From positions 33,265-67,354 of the forward strand of contig NZ_SUEO01000005.1 of assembly GCF_004962925.1 (NCBI RefSeq): 34,090 nucleotides of DNA. The letters are read 5' to 3'. The notes under the pieces were generated by a model. The model ran no database searches and was not told the origin of the DNA. It saw nothing but the letters and a program-made list of their open reading frames with translations. Below are positions 1 to 7,245 of the stretch, piece by piece. The first letter of the stretch is position 1. Each line of letters starts with the position of its first letter. This DNA is from Mesorhizobium sp. (GTDB lineage Bacteria; Pseudomonadota; Alphaproteobacteria; Rhizobiales; Rhizobiaceae). The position numbers were made by a program, and so were the translations under genes.

Positions 1-360
1 GGGGGCGGCGATGGTCACCGTAACATCCGATGTCTGCCAGCCGCTGACGCGCGGAACGTCTGTCACTGTTACCGCCGCCTTGCCGAACACAGCGATGTTG
101 GTGGCGATATCCGCGCAGTTGATCGCCGCCAGCCCGGCCTGGGTGTACAACTGGCTGTTGCAGCGCGCGGCAAAGCGTGCCGCGTCCGACAGGCCGGCCT
201 CCATCAGCAGCTTGTTATGGATCAGATTGCCGAACTCGAACACGCCCGCCGACAGGATCAGCATCAGCGGCGTGATCAGCGTCATTTCGACGAGCACCGC
301 ACCACGGCTGTCGCGTCGAAATCTGTCGAGGTGGCGGCATAGCGTTCGGATCATCGCCAT
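1..360 (-). CDS. TadE-like minor pilin/pilus assembly protein (partial, runs off window)
   Basis: This frame is open from an ATG at 360 to the window edge (120 codons, no stop). The product starts MAMIRTLCRHLDRFRRD, followed by RGAVLVEMTLITPLML and a single hydrophobic segment at about residues 22-45. That layout is typical of TadE/TadG-family pseudopilins: a short basic N-terminus, a G/xxxxE processing-like motif (G-AVLVE-M) and one membrane helix. In Tad systems these proteins are minor pilins or assembly factors processed by the prepilin peptidase. The ATG overlaps the upstream tadG stop by one base (TGATG), so translation is probably coupled. The C-terminus lies outside the window. Family assignment is confident; the exact role is inferred from family and context. 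Confidence 0.8.
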   Translation of the reverse strand, partial: MAMIRTLCRHLDRFRRDSRGAVLVEMTLITPLMLILSAGVFEFGNLIHNKLLMEAGLSDAARFAARCNSQLYTQAGLAAINCADIATNIAVFGKAAVTVTDVPRVSGWQTSDVTVTIAAP

Positions 361-1844
361 CACCGATAAAGCTGGGCTTCGTCGCGAAGGAAATTGTCGA
401 GGGTGCCCTGGCCGCCGCGACCGGTAATGTCGACAAGTTCAACCATCACCGACGCATCATCCGATGGTGACGCAACCGGTTCAGTGAGGAAGAAGCTGCC
501 GAAGGCTTCGACCGGCAGATTGGTGCTGTGGCCGGACAGGCCGTTGCCCGCAGCTTCGAGTGCAGTGCAGTTCAGGATCGCACCATAAATCAACCGACGA
601 TCAACTGAGGTGACGGGCGGTTGGCAAGCTGCCGACGGGGTTCCGATCTCTCCACCTGTCGACGCGGTGCCCACCAACCCGGCCGATATCTCGTAACGGT
701 AGACCTCATAGCGCGTCGGCTTGGTTGTATCCCATGACGATGGATAGGAGGCGGAACCGAAGTTGGTGCTCCAATAGCCGGAAAAATTCCAATCTCCGTC
801 GCCCATCCTGCCGCCCTGATACGGCGTTGTCGCATCGCGCGGAAGGCCCATTGTTCCAGCTTCGGTGAACGAAAGCTGGTTCATGGCAGCGCATTGATTG
901 ACGCTACCTGTGGTCTGTATCGCCCCTTTTCGGACATTGGCGGCCGGACCGTATTCAGCACTATCGAAGTGGTTACCGTTGGCTCCAATCCCGAAACGAA
1001 CATTGAAGGCGTCTTGTACCGGGCCGGCGTTCTGACCTGTCTTCGTGGTAACGTTCGCGGAGTTATAGCAGCCAATCGGCCTTGATGTCGCGATCGTCTG
1101 GGCGAGGGCTTGAGCGCCGTTCCCCACATCTGCCGGGGGCTCGAGGAAGCCGAAATTACCTGGACCAGCAGCAGCCCCATTTCCAACTTTCCGCAGTTCG
1201 ATCAACCGACGATGGACAGCCGGATTGGAAACAGCCTGCTCAAGTGTGTACCCGCCAGCCGCATTGGTCCCGTTCACCATCTCATAGGGGTTGCACATGA
1301 AGACCGGCGTAAAATCGCAGACGCCGGAGGTGAAGCCCGCCACGGCGACTGCCCCGACATTGAAACTGTTGCTGGCGCCGGATGACAAGAAGGAAGCCGG
1401 AAAGATCGCGGCAAATCCGACCGGGGTTACCGTGACTTCCACAAAGCGGGCAAGTCTGGCGTCGTTCAGTTCGTCGGTGATCACATTGGCCGCCACGATC
1501 GGGAGATTGTCGGTGGCCGGCAACGAGCGAAGATAGCGACGCGTTACTCCGCCGGCAGCTAGCGTTTGAGGCGGGCCGGAGGTCGAGAAGGTGTATCGAT
1601 TGCGTACCAGCGTAGCGATCGCCCTATCAGCACGGGTGATAGCGCCCGACGTCCCATCCAGTTCAGCCGCGCCTGCCAGGGCAAACGCATCAGCCCCCTT
1701 CTGAAGATCGTTGTGGAGGTTGTTGACCCGGCTCATATCGATCGCCAGCAGGGAAAAGCCGATGATCGCCGGCAGCATGATGCTGACCAATATCAGCGCT
1801 ATTCCCCTCTGATCGTGCCAGAACGCGCGAACAATCCGCAGCAT
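360..1844 (-). CDS. tadG: TadG-like pilus assembly protein
   Basis: The protein is about 494 aa from the start chosen here. Its N-terminus reads MLRIVRAFWHDQRGIALILV with one hydrophobic helix, matching the TadE/TadG-like N-terminal domain, in which a basic stretch and QRG precede the membrane segment. The long remainder is extracytoplasmic, Gly/Ala/Asn-rich and variable, with scattered cysteines. TadG-like proteins are thought to act in Flp pilus assembly or anchoring at the inner membrane. The frame stays open to another ATG at 1931, which adds 29 low-complexity residues and overlaps the preceding lipoprotein gene by 23 bp. I prefer 1844 because it puts the family N-terminus first and has a GGGGAG upstream, although the spacing is long (about 14 nt). 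The stop overlaps the next gene by one base. Confidence 0.8.
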   Translation of the reverse strand: MLRIVRAFWHDQRGIALILVSIMLPAIIGFSLLAIDMSRVNNLHNDLQKGADAFALAGAAELDGTSGAITRADRAIATLVRNRYTFSTSGPPQTLAAGGVTRRYLRSLPATDNLPIVAANVITDELNDARLARFVEVTVTPVGFAAIFPASFLSSGASNSFNVGAVAVAGFTSGVCDFTPVFMCNPYEMVNGTNAAGGYTLEQAVSNPAVHRRLIELRKVGNGAAAGPGNFGFLEPPADVGNGAQALAQTIATSRPIGCYNSANVTTKTGQNAGPVQDAFNVRFGIGANGNHFDSAEYGPAANVRKGAIQTTGSVNQCAAMNQLSFTEAGTMGLPRDATTPYQGGRMGDGDWNFSGYWSTNFGSASYPSSWDTTKPTRYEVYRYEISAGLVGTASTGGEIGTPSAACQPPVTSVDRRLIYGAILNCTALEAAGNGLSGHSTNLPVEAFGSFFLTEPVASPSDDASVMVELVDITGRGGQGTLDNFLRDEAQLYR

Positions 1845-1908
1845 GGCCTTACTCTTAGCTCCCCTAACGCCAGTCGCTTTGCCTGACGTTGAACCCGCAC
1901 CCTTCTGT

Positions 1909-2190
1909 TTAGTCCGCGGTGTCGCCGACATTGACCGTTATGGCCGGTGGTGGCGGCGGCGGCGGTGGAAATTTGTAACTCTGGGCAACAGCGGCAGCGC
2001 GCACACCGTCGCCTTCGATGGCCGTGTTCTTCGACGCCGGATTGAGCGGATCGACCGTCTGCAGCAGCGAGTTGTATTTCTGCGTGTCGCCCGATGCCAG
2101 CGTCATCGTATCGTAGCGGTTAAGATAATCGGCGCAGCCAGTCAGCGGGGCGGCACACAGGAGGATGATCAACGCGCTATTTCTTGACAT
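1909..2190 (-). CDS. Small proline-rich lipoprotein in the tad locus
   Basis: This 93-aa protein has a lipoprotein signal: a hydrophobic stretch ending in LTGC with the lipid-accepting Cys at residue 19. The mature part is short and ends in a run of eight prolines (residues 75-82) followed by AITVNVGDTAD. It begins inside the end of cpaC (14-bp overlap), so it belongs to the pilus operon. In many alphaproteobacterial loci the gene after the secretin is cpaD, a lipoprotein of about 200 aa that partners the secretin. This protein could be a very short functional counterpart (pilotin or periplasmic partner), but no CpaD domain is recognisable. The lipoprotein call is confident; the function is inferred from position only. 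Confidence 0.75.
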   Translation of the reverse strand: MSRNSALIILLCAAPLTGCADYLNRYDTMTLASGDTQKYNSLLQTVDPLNPASKNTAIEGDGVRAAAVAQSYKFPPPPPPPPAITVNVGDTAD

Positions 2191-3622
2191 AGATCATCTT
2201 GTCCTTGGATTTCAGGTCGAGCATGTGGCCATAGGGGCCGACCACGCCTTGGCCGAGTTCATATTTGCGAACCATGTCCTTGGTCACTTCGAGCTGACCG
2301 AGGATGAAGAGCTCCGGGTCGTTGGCTGGCCGCGTCTTGTCGAACGGCGTCGCCAGTTGTTCGCCGGGCTTTACCGGGCGCACGATACGCGGCGTCACGA
2401 TCACGACCAGTTCGGTCTCTTCCTTCTGGTTGCTCGAATTCCGGAACAGCGCCCCGACGATCGGCACCTGGCCGAGCCAAGGCACCTGCCTCTGGGTCTT
2501 GGTGTTCTTGCTGGACAAAAGCCCGCCGACCGCGAAGCTCTGGCCGTCGCGCAATTCGACGACGGTAGACAGCTTGCGGTTGGTGAAGATCGGGTCTCCG
2601 GCGACGGTGAAACCGGTGAGGTCGCTGACTTCCGGCGCCAGCCTGATGTTGATCTTGTCGTCGTTGAGAACGATCGGCGTGAACAGCAGATTGACGCCGA
2701 ACTGCTTGTATTCGATACTGATCTCGCCATCACCGTCGTCGACGCGGATAGGTACTTCGCCGCCGGCATTGAAGCTGGCGACTTCACCGGAAAGAGTGGT
2801 GAGGTTGGGTTCGGCAAGGGTGCGCACCACGCCCTTGGCTTCAAGGGCCTCGATGATCACGTCGACCTTGATGTTGCTGTCGATGACGCGGGCGATCAGC
2901 GCCCCGAACGGGTTGGTGTTCGACAGGATGCCGCTGACCAGGTCCCCCGGGCCCAGCACCACATTGTCTTCGTCGACGGCGGCTATGCCCGTTCCGGTGC
3001 GGGTCGTGCCGCTGCCGTTGGTGCTCCTGATTGAGACGCCAAGATCGCGGCCGGCATTGCGCTTGGCCTCCAGCACCCGCACTTCGAGGTTCACCTGCTG
3101 GCTGTCGTCGACCGTCACCGCGTTTATGATCGCGTCGGGGCCATATTGCTGGGCGACCTGCATGATCGCCGCCAGCGTGGCGCCGTCCTTGACATGGCCG
3201 CCAAGCCTGATCTTGCCGTTGATCGAGCCGATATCGATGCGCGACCTGGGCGCCACCTGCCGGATCGCCTGCGCCATGTCGCTCACGTCGACGCCGACCT
3301 CGATCTGGATCACGCCAAGCGAGCGCTTGTCTTCTGAAAAGAGGTTGACTGTGGTGGTGCCGGCGCTCTTGCCGATGACATAGAGCGTCCGGTCGGTCAT
3401 TGGCTGGGCGTCGGCGATCTTCTCGTCGCCGACGACGATGTCACCGAGAGTGGCGTTCACCTGGATCGTCACCGACTGCGACATGGGCAGGAAAACACGG
3501 TGGACGCTCGGGTTCGATACATCGATCCTGCGGTCGGCTGCATGAGCAGCAAGGTCGATCGGAAGTAACATGACCGAGCAGGCCAGCGCGGCAGCCGCCA
3601 GTGGTCCCCGGAACATACGCAT
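2177..3622 (-). CDS. cpaC: CpaC/RcpA-type outer-membrane secretin of the Flp pilus
   Basis: This 481-aa secretin subunit forms the outer-membrane pore through which the Flp pilus passes. Residues 1-28 are a Sec signal peptide. A pilus-formation N-terminal domain follows (about 33-105, with VNATLGDIVVGDEKIADA), then a BON-like domain (about 108-175). The secretin domain spans about 235-420, with EPNLTTLSGEVASFNAGGE and, near its end, VPIVGALFRNSS and ELVVIVTPRIVRP, the classic secretin signatures. The ATG at 3622 follows a G-rich Shine-Dalgarno (AAGGGGGG) about 8 nt upstream. The gene lies 43 bp after cpaB and overlaps the small lipoprotein gene. Length and motif order match the family well. 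Confidence 0.95.
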   Translation of the reverse strand: MRMFRGPLAAAALACSVMLLPIDLAAHAADRRIDVSNPSVHRVFLPMSQSVTIQVNATLGDIVVGDEKIADAQPMTDRTLYVIGKSAGTTTVNLFSEDKRSLGVIQIEVGVDVSDMAQAIRQVAPRSRIDIGSINGKIRLGGHVKDGATLAAIMQVAQQYGPDAIINAVTVDDSQQVNLEVRVLEAKRNAGRDLGVSIRSTNGSGTTRTGTGIAAVDEDNVVLGPGDLVSGILSNTNPFGALIARVIDSNIKVDVIIEALEAKGVVRTLAEPNLTTLSGEVASFNAGGEVPIRVDDGDGEISIEYKQFGVNLLFTPIVLNDDKINIRLAPEVSDLTGFTVAGDPIFTNRKLSTVVELRDGQSFAVGGLLSSKNTKTQRQVPWLGQVPIVGALFRNSSNQKEETELVVIVTPRIVRPVKPGEQLATPFDKTRPANDPELFILGQLEVTKDMVRKYELGQGVVGPYGHMLDLKSKDKMIYVKK

Positions 3623-3665
3623 CTAGACTACCCCCCTTGCCGATTCGTTCGGCAATACCCTAGCG

Positions 3666-4706
3666 TTATTTTTGTCGCGGCACGTCGTAAGTTTCGAGCT
3701 TCACACCCCTGAAGACGCCGATCGTCGCACGCGCCGGCGGCTCTGGCTGCACATATTTGATCACTTCCTTAACCACTTCTTGCACCTGGGGTGCTGAGGC
3801 CACTGCAGGAACAGGTTTTGCGTTGCTCAACAGGTCGAGCCTGCTTCCCACCCGTTCCACGGCCTGGGTCAGCCCATTGATCTTGTCGTCCGCGCGCTTG
3901 CGCTCGGCTGCGGCCTCAGCCTCGGCTATTGCCTGCTTGGCGAGTTCGGCTTGCCTGGCGGCGACATCGTCCGGCGTATCACCGGTCAAATCTGAAAGCG
4001 TAATGCGTTCGGTCGTCTCGCCCTTGCTGGCGGCAGCCTGGCGAAGGGCTAGGGACAGCTGGCCGGCATCGGCAGCCAAGGTAAGCTTCTGGGCGTCTTT
4101 GGTGCTGACCTCGAGCGTTACCGCCTTCACGACCGTCGGGTTCTCGGTGCTTTCATCGGCGACCTGGTCGACGGCGAGCACCTTCATGCTCTGTAGAAGC
4201 ACGTCGACGAAACTCTGGTCAGTCCCCTGGGTGGTGCGCACCTTGCGCGTCAGCAGCACATCGACCCGGTCGCCGGGGAAAACAAACCCGGCGACGCCAA
4301 GCACGTCGTTGACCCTGATAGAAACTGCTTTCATGCCTTCGCCGAGCACCGCCGAAAGTGTGGCGCGTTGGCCCGGGCCAGTGATCTTGGTGGCAAAGAC
4401 GGGCTCGTTGACGCCGATCGCCTGCAACGCCTGCTTTGTCCCTTCGCCGGCCAGTAGATCTTTTGTCGTCCCGAACGCGCCAGCCGGAACCGCACCTGAC
4501 GGCCAAGCGATTTCGCGCAGCTTATCGGCGGTTAGCGTGTCGCCGAACTTTAGAGGTACAGCGGCAACCACAACCGTATCGCGCTGGACGTCATCCGTCC
4601 GCGCCAACGCACTGCGCTGGCTGGCCAGCCAGATATTGGCGAGCACCACCGCCAGCACTCCGAACACGCCGGCGAGGACAATCATAATAACAGTGTTAGC
4701 GCGCAC
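3666..4706 (-). CDS. cpaB: CpaB/RcpC pilus assembly protein
   Basis: This 346-aa protein has one N-terminal membrane anchor (about residues 7-28), an SAF domain (about 45-110, with VVAAVPLKFGDTLTADKLR) and an RcpC/CpaB domain containing LGEGMKAVSIRVNDVLGVAGFVFPGDRVDVLLT. A later coiled, Ala/Glu-rich stretch (about 240-290) precedes a proline-containing tail. RcpC/CpaB proteins are periplasmic components thought to stabilise or gate the secretin channel. The start codon is GTG (4706), preceded by a strong GGGGGAAGAA ribosome binding site. It is downstream of the two pilin genes in the same direction, separated from them by a 12-bp perfect hairpin, and precedes cpaC. Confidence 0.93.
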   Translation of the reverse strand: MRANTVIMIVLAGVFGVLAVVLANIWLASQRSALARTDDVQRDTVVVAAVPLKFGDTLTADKLREIAWPSGAVPAGAFGTTKDLLAGEGTKQALQAIGVNEPVFATKITGPGQRATLSAVLGEGMKAVSIRVNDVLGVAGFVFPGDRVDVLLTRKVRTTQGTDQSFVDVLLQSMKVLAVDQVADESTENPTVVKAVTLEVSTKDAQKLTLAADAGQLSLALRQAAASKGETTERITLSDLTGDTPDDVAARQAELAKQAIAEAEAAAERKRADDKINGLTQAVERVGSRLDLLSNAKPVPAVASAPQVQEVVKEVIKYVQPEPPARATIGVFRGVKLETYDVPRQK

Positions 4707-4739
4707 TTCTTCCCCCGCCCGAATGGGTTCATCTTAGTT

Positions 4740-4770
4740 CATCGACGTCGGAAAAAGTCCGACGTCGATG
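4740..4770. terminator. Perfect 12-bp hairpin between flp and cpaB
   Basis: CATCGACGTCGG (4740-4751) and CCGACGTCGATG (4759-4770) form a perfect 12-bp stem with a 7-nt loop. It lies 14 bp after the stop of the promoter-distal pilin gene and 33 bp before the cpaB start. No T-run follows on either strand, so it is not a standard intrinsic terminator. It is better read as an attenuating or 3'-end-protecting structure that would let pilin mRNA exceed that of the downstream assembly genes. The structure is seen directly; its function is inferred. Confidence 0.6.
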
Positions 4771-4784
4771 AGATTACCAAGGTC

Positions 4785-4958
4785 TCACGGCAACGCCGCC
4801 TGCAGCGTCGTCCACTGACCGCTGATCCATGTGCCGACAAGAACGATTGTGGCGATCACGGCTACGGTGATGATGCCGAGCAGGATGGTATATTCGACCA
4901 TGGCAGCGCCGTGTTCGTCGTCGCGGAACTGCCGGGTCATCGTCATGAGCTTCTTCAT
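4785..4958 (-). CDS. flp: Flp/PilA-type pilin, copy distal to the promoter
   Basis: This 57-aa Flp-family major pilin has a short basic leader ending at Gly17, then AAMVEYTILLGIITVAVIAT. The G/xxxxEY processing site and following hydrophobic helix define the Flp prepilin family; the mature peptide would be 40 aa. A GGGAGAA ribosome binding site lies 7 nt before the ATG. It is a near copy of the neighbouring pilin at 5151-5324, differing at the residue before the processing Gly (His instead of Asn) and near the C-terminus (GQWTTLQ versus GRWTALN). It would be cut by the prepilin peptidase at 9796-10320. The 5' leader is duplicated too, but the promoter is not, so expression probably depends on readthrough. 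Confidence 0.93.
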   Translation of the reverse strand: MKKLMTMTRQFRDDEHGAAMVEYTILLGIITVAVIATIVLVGTWISGQWTTLQAALP

Positions 4959-5150
4959 GCCAATTTCTCCCTTTGGAGGTTTCGAACCCGACGAGACGAG
5001 CTAAGGATGAAATCCATACCCAAGCATCCCGTCCCCTCGTATCGAGCGCCTGGCTGGCGAGAGACTAAAATCGTGCCAAGAGGTCGATCGATCTTCTGGT
5101 CAGAGGAACTGGCTCAAGCTTTTACGGCCTGGGCCAGCTCCAATTCGAAA

Positions 5151-5324
5151 TCACGGAAGCGCTGCGTTGAGCGCCGTCCACCTGCCGCTGATCCATGTGC
5201 CGACTAGAACGATTGTGGCGATCACTGCGACAGTGATGATGCCGAGCAAGATAGTATATTCGACCATGGCAGCGCCGTTTTCGTCGTCGCGGAACTGCCG
5301 GGTCATCGTCATGAGCTTCTTCAT
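5151..5324 (-). CDS. flp: Flp/PilA-type pilin, promoter-proximal copy
   Basis: This 57-aa Flp pilin has the same layout as its twin: leader MKKLMTMTRQFRDDENG, then AAMVEYTILLGIITVAVIAT, with the G/xxxxEY cleavage motif and a single helix. The frame remains open upstream to 5393, but the ATG at 5324 is chosen because a GGGAGAA ribosome binding site precedes it by 7 nt and because the product then starts exactly like the other copy. It is the first gene after a promoter (TTGACT-N17-TTAGAT, 5408-5436) and a perfect TTAA-N7-TTAA box. It is probably the main structural subunit of the pilus. Confidence 0.94.
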   Translation of the reverse strand: MKKLMTMTRQFRDDENGAAMVEYTILLGIITVAVIATIVLVGTWISGRWTALNAALP

Positions 5325-5407
5325 GCCAATTTCTCCCTTTGGAGGTTTCGAACCCGACGAGACGAGCCAAGGATGAAATCCATACCCAAGCATCCCCCGT
5401 CATCTCG

Positions 5408-5436
5408 ATCTAAGTCCCGACCAAAACCAGAGTCAA
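5408..5436 (-). promoter_or_regulatory. Predicted promoter of the flp-cpaB operon
   Basis: On the minus strand TTGACT (5431-5436) and TTAGAT (5408-5413) are separated by exactly 17 bp, a good match to a housekeeping sigma promoter. The predicted transcription start near 5401 gives a leader of about 77 nt before the pilin ATG. The CtrA-type box ends 6 bp upstream of the -35 hexamer, a sensible place for an activator. Confidence 0.55.
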
Positions 5437-5442
5437 ACGGGA

Positions 5443-5457
5443 TTAAGGGTTTCTTAA
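5443..5457. promoter_or_regulatory. Perfect TTAA-N7-TTAA box (CtrA-type site) upstream of flp
   Basis: TTAAGGGTTTCTTAA matches the full CtrA consensus TTAA-N7-TTAA, with a following C as in many sites. CtrA is the cell-cycle response regulator of alphaproteobacteria and is known to activate pilA in Caulobacter. The box abuts the predicted -35 of flp. Binding is inferred from sequence and from that precedent. Confidence 0.55.
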
Positions 5458-5538
5458 CTTTCCTATACATGATCTGGCAAGAATATTGCCGATCTCAGGC
5501 GGACCAAAACATTGATTCAGCTCGTTTTTCAACCCATC

Positions 5539-5546
5539 TTAACCAT
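5539..5546. promoter_or_regulatory. TTAACCAT half-site in the tad intergenic region
   Basis: The octamer TTAACCAT is the second common CtrA-associated motif described in Caulobacter. It lies between the two divergent operons, 82 bp from the perfect box. An octamer alone is weak evidence, but three CtrA-like elements occur in this one intergenic region. Confidence 0.35.
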
Positions 5547-5745
5547 TCGTTCACAATTTGGCCGTGGGTATGGCAGAAGTAGGGCAGCATTAGCGGCAGT
5601 GCATATTCCTTTATATCTAAGGGCTTGCGTGGGTTCCATGGCGCCTTCGTGACAAAAAAGCACTTGGCATTGAAAGGCGAGTGCTCGTGTTCCACTAGGA
5701 CAGCGCCGCTGACCAAATAAACGTCGCGTTTTCTGATGCTTGATC

Positions 5746-5760
5746 TTAACTATATCTGAA
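5746..5760. promoter_or_regulatory. CtrA-like site upstream of cpaF (one mismatch)
   Basis: TTAACTATATCTGAA fits TTAA-N7-TTAA with one mismatch and lies 97-111 bp before the cpaF ATG. It could coordinate the plus-strand arm with the pilin arm. The assignment is tentative because the surrounding sequence is AT-rich. Confidence 0.3.
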
Positions 5761-5856
5761 GTATTAAATTGCATGGTGCGTGGCTGGCGCTTGTGCCCTG
5801 CGTGGTTAACGTTTAGTTTCCGTGGCGACGGATTTTACGGGGGAGTATAACGCGAT

Positions 5857-7245
5857 ATGCTGGGGCGGTTCACCAAAGGGCCAAGCGATTTGCGAGTCGA
5901 GCCAAAGCTCGAGCCGATGGCGGTTTTGCCCGCCACCCCGACGGTTTCTCCTGTCGTCGACTTGCAACCGCATGGTGACGATTTCCTGTCGCTCAAGGTC
6001 GAGCTCCACCGCCACCTCATTGATCGCTTCAACCTGACCGCCCTTGAAAACGCGTCCAAGGATGAAATTCTGAATGAGATCCGGCCGATCGTGCGGGAAT
6101 TTGTCCGCGCTCGCAACGTGCCGCTGAATGCTCGCGAGCTCGATCAATTGACCAGCGACACCGCCGACGAGATGCTCGGCCTGGGGCCAATCGAGCCGCT
6201 GCTGAAGGACGATTCAATTTCCGACATACTGATCAACACGCACAATCGCGTTTTCATCGAGCGGCGCGGCGTGATCGAGGAGACCTCGATCCGTTTCCGC
6301 GACGAGGCGCATCTGCTGCGTGTCATCAACAAGATTGTCTCGGCGATCGGCCGCCGCGTCGATGAATCCGCGCCGATGGTAGACGCGCGGCTGGAAGATG
6401 GGTCGCGTGTCAACATCGCGGTGCGGCCGATCTCGGTGGATGGCCCGCTGGTGTCTATCCGCAAATTCTCCAAAAACCCCTATTCGCTCGAACGCCTGAT
6501 GGCGTTCAATTCGATCCGCCAGCCGATGATCGACCTGCTGCGGATCGCGGTGCAGGCACGCAAGTCGATCCTGGTTTCAGGCGGCACCGGCAGTGGCAAG
6601 ACGACCTTGCTCAACGCGCTGTCAAGCTACATCCCGTCCCGGGAGCGCCTGATCACCATCGAGGACGCGGCGGAACTGCAGTTGCAGCAGCCGCATGTCG
6701 GCCGGCTGGAGACGCGTCCGCCCAATGTCGAGGGCAAGGGCGAGGTTCGTCAGCGCGAACTGCTGAAGAATGCGCTTCGCATGCGGCCGGACCGCATCAT
6801 CGTCGGCGAGGTCCGCGGTGAAGAAGCTTTCGACATGCTGCAGGCGATGAACACCGGCCATGAAGGTTCGATGACCACCATTCATGCCAACACGCCGCGG
6901 GACGCGATATCGCGCCTGGAGCAGATGGTCGGCATGGCGGGCATGCCGATGAGCCATGATTCAATCCGGGCGCAAATCGCGTCGGCGATCGACATCATCG
7001 TGCAGACGCAGCGTCTTTCGGACGGGGGACGGCGGGTGGTTTCCATCTCGGAACTGACCGGTATGGAAGGCAATGTCATCCAACTCCAGGAAATCTACCA
7101 TTTCGTTCGCCGCGATGTGACCGCGGAAGGCCAGATCGTCGGTGAATTTCGCGCCACCGGCATCCGTCCGCGCTTTGCCCAGGAAGCGGCGACACTCGGC
7201 CACCAATTCGCCAAGGATGCATTCAACCCGCAGGTTCCGCTCTGA
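5857..7245 (+). CDS. cpaF: CpaF/TadA secretion ATPase of the Flp pilus
   Basis: This 462-aa type II/IV secretion ATPase is a cytoplasmic hexamer that powers pilus extension. The conserved N-terminal domain spans about residues 45-200. Walker A is GGTGSGKT at 242-249, the Asp box includes [11 protein letters not shown] (about 266-276), Walker B/catalytic Glu is [12 protein letters not shown] (about 313-324), and the His box is [13 protein letters not shown] (about 333-345). All key motifs are intact. GGGGGAG lies 11 nt before the ATG at 5857. The stop overlaps the tadB start (TGATG), indicating translational coupling. Residues 1-40 are variable and proline-rich, as is normal for this family. 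Confidence 0.96.
   Translation: MLGRFTKGPSDLRVEPKLEPMAVLPATPTVSPVVDLQPHGDDFLSLKVELHRHLIDRFNLTALENASKDEILNEIRPIVREFVRARNVPLNARELDQLTSDTADEMLGLGPIEPLLKDDSISDILINTHNRVFIERRGVIEETSIRFRDEAHLLRVINKIVSAIGRRVDESAPMVDARLEDGSRVNIAVRPISVDGPLVSIRKFSKNPYSLERLMAFNSIRQPMIDLLRIAVQARKSILVSGGTGSGKTTLLNALSSYIPSRERLITIEDAAELQLQQPHVGRLETRPPNVEGKGEVRQRELLKNALRMRPDRIIVGEVRGEEAFDMLQAMNTGHEGSMTTIHANTPRDAISRLEQMVGMAGMPMSHDSIRAQIASAIDIIVQTQRLSDGGRRVVSISELTGMEGNVIQLQEIYHFVRRDVTAEGQIVGEFRATGIRPRFAQEAATLGHQFAKDAFNPQVPL

Larger units (their letters stand above)
4785..5396. repeat. Tandem duplication of flp and its 5' leader (366-bp period)
   Basis: Bases 4785-5030 and 5151-5396 are two copies of one unit, offset by exactly 366 bp, with few substitutions in the coding part and almost none in the ribosome binding site and leader. 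The copies end together at the run CAAGCATCCC (5021-5030 and 5387-5396). The 120-bp stretch 5031-5150 between them is unrelated to the DNA upstream of 5396. The repeat starts close to the predicted transcription start, so the promoter at 5408-5436 was not copied. Confidence 0.9.
5325..5856. other. 532-bp intergenic region between divergent pilus operons
   Basis: The region has lower GC than its surroundings and no convincing gene; the short open frames in it have no family signature and poor ribosome binding sites. It holds the flp leader, the flp promoter, a perfect CtrA-type box, a TTAACCAT half-site and a weaker TTAA-N7-TGAA site nearer cpaF. It is best viewed as the shared regulatory region of both arms of the tad locus. 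Confidence 0.7.

Noticed and set aside
2165..3383. Long plus-strand frames (289 and 359 codons) opposite cpaC
   Set aside because: Both are antisense to the secretin gene, whose domains and start are clear; no ribosome binding sites or motifs support them.
5373..5774. Short open frames in the tad intergenic region
   Set aside because: They overlap promoter and operator signals, lack ribosome binding sites and show no family resemblance.
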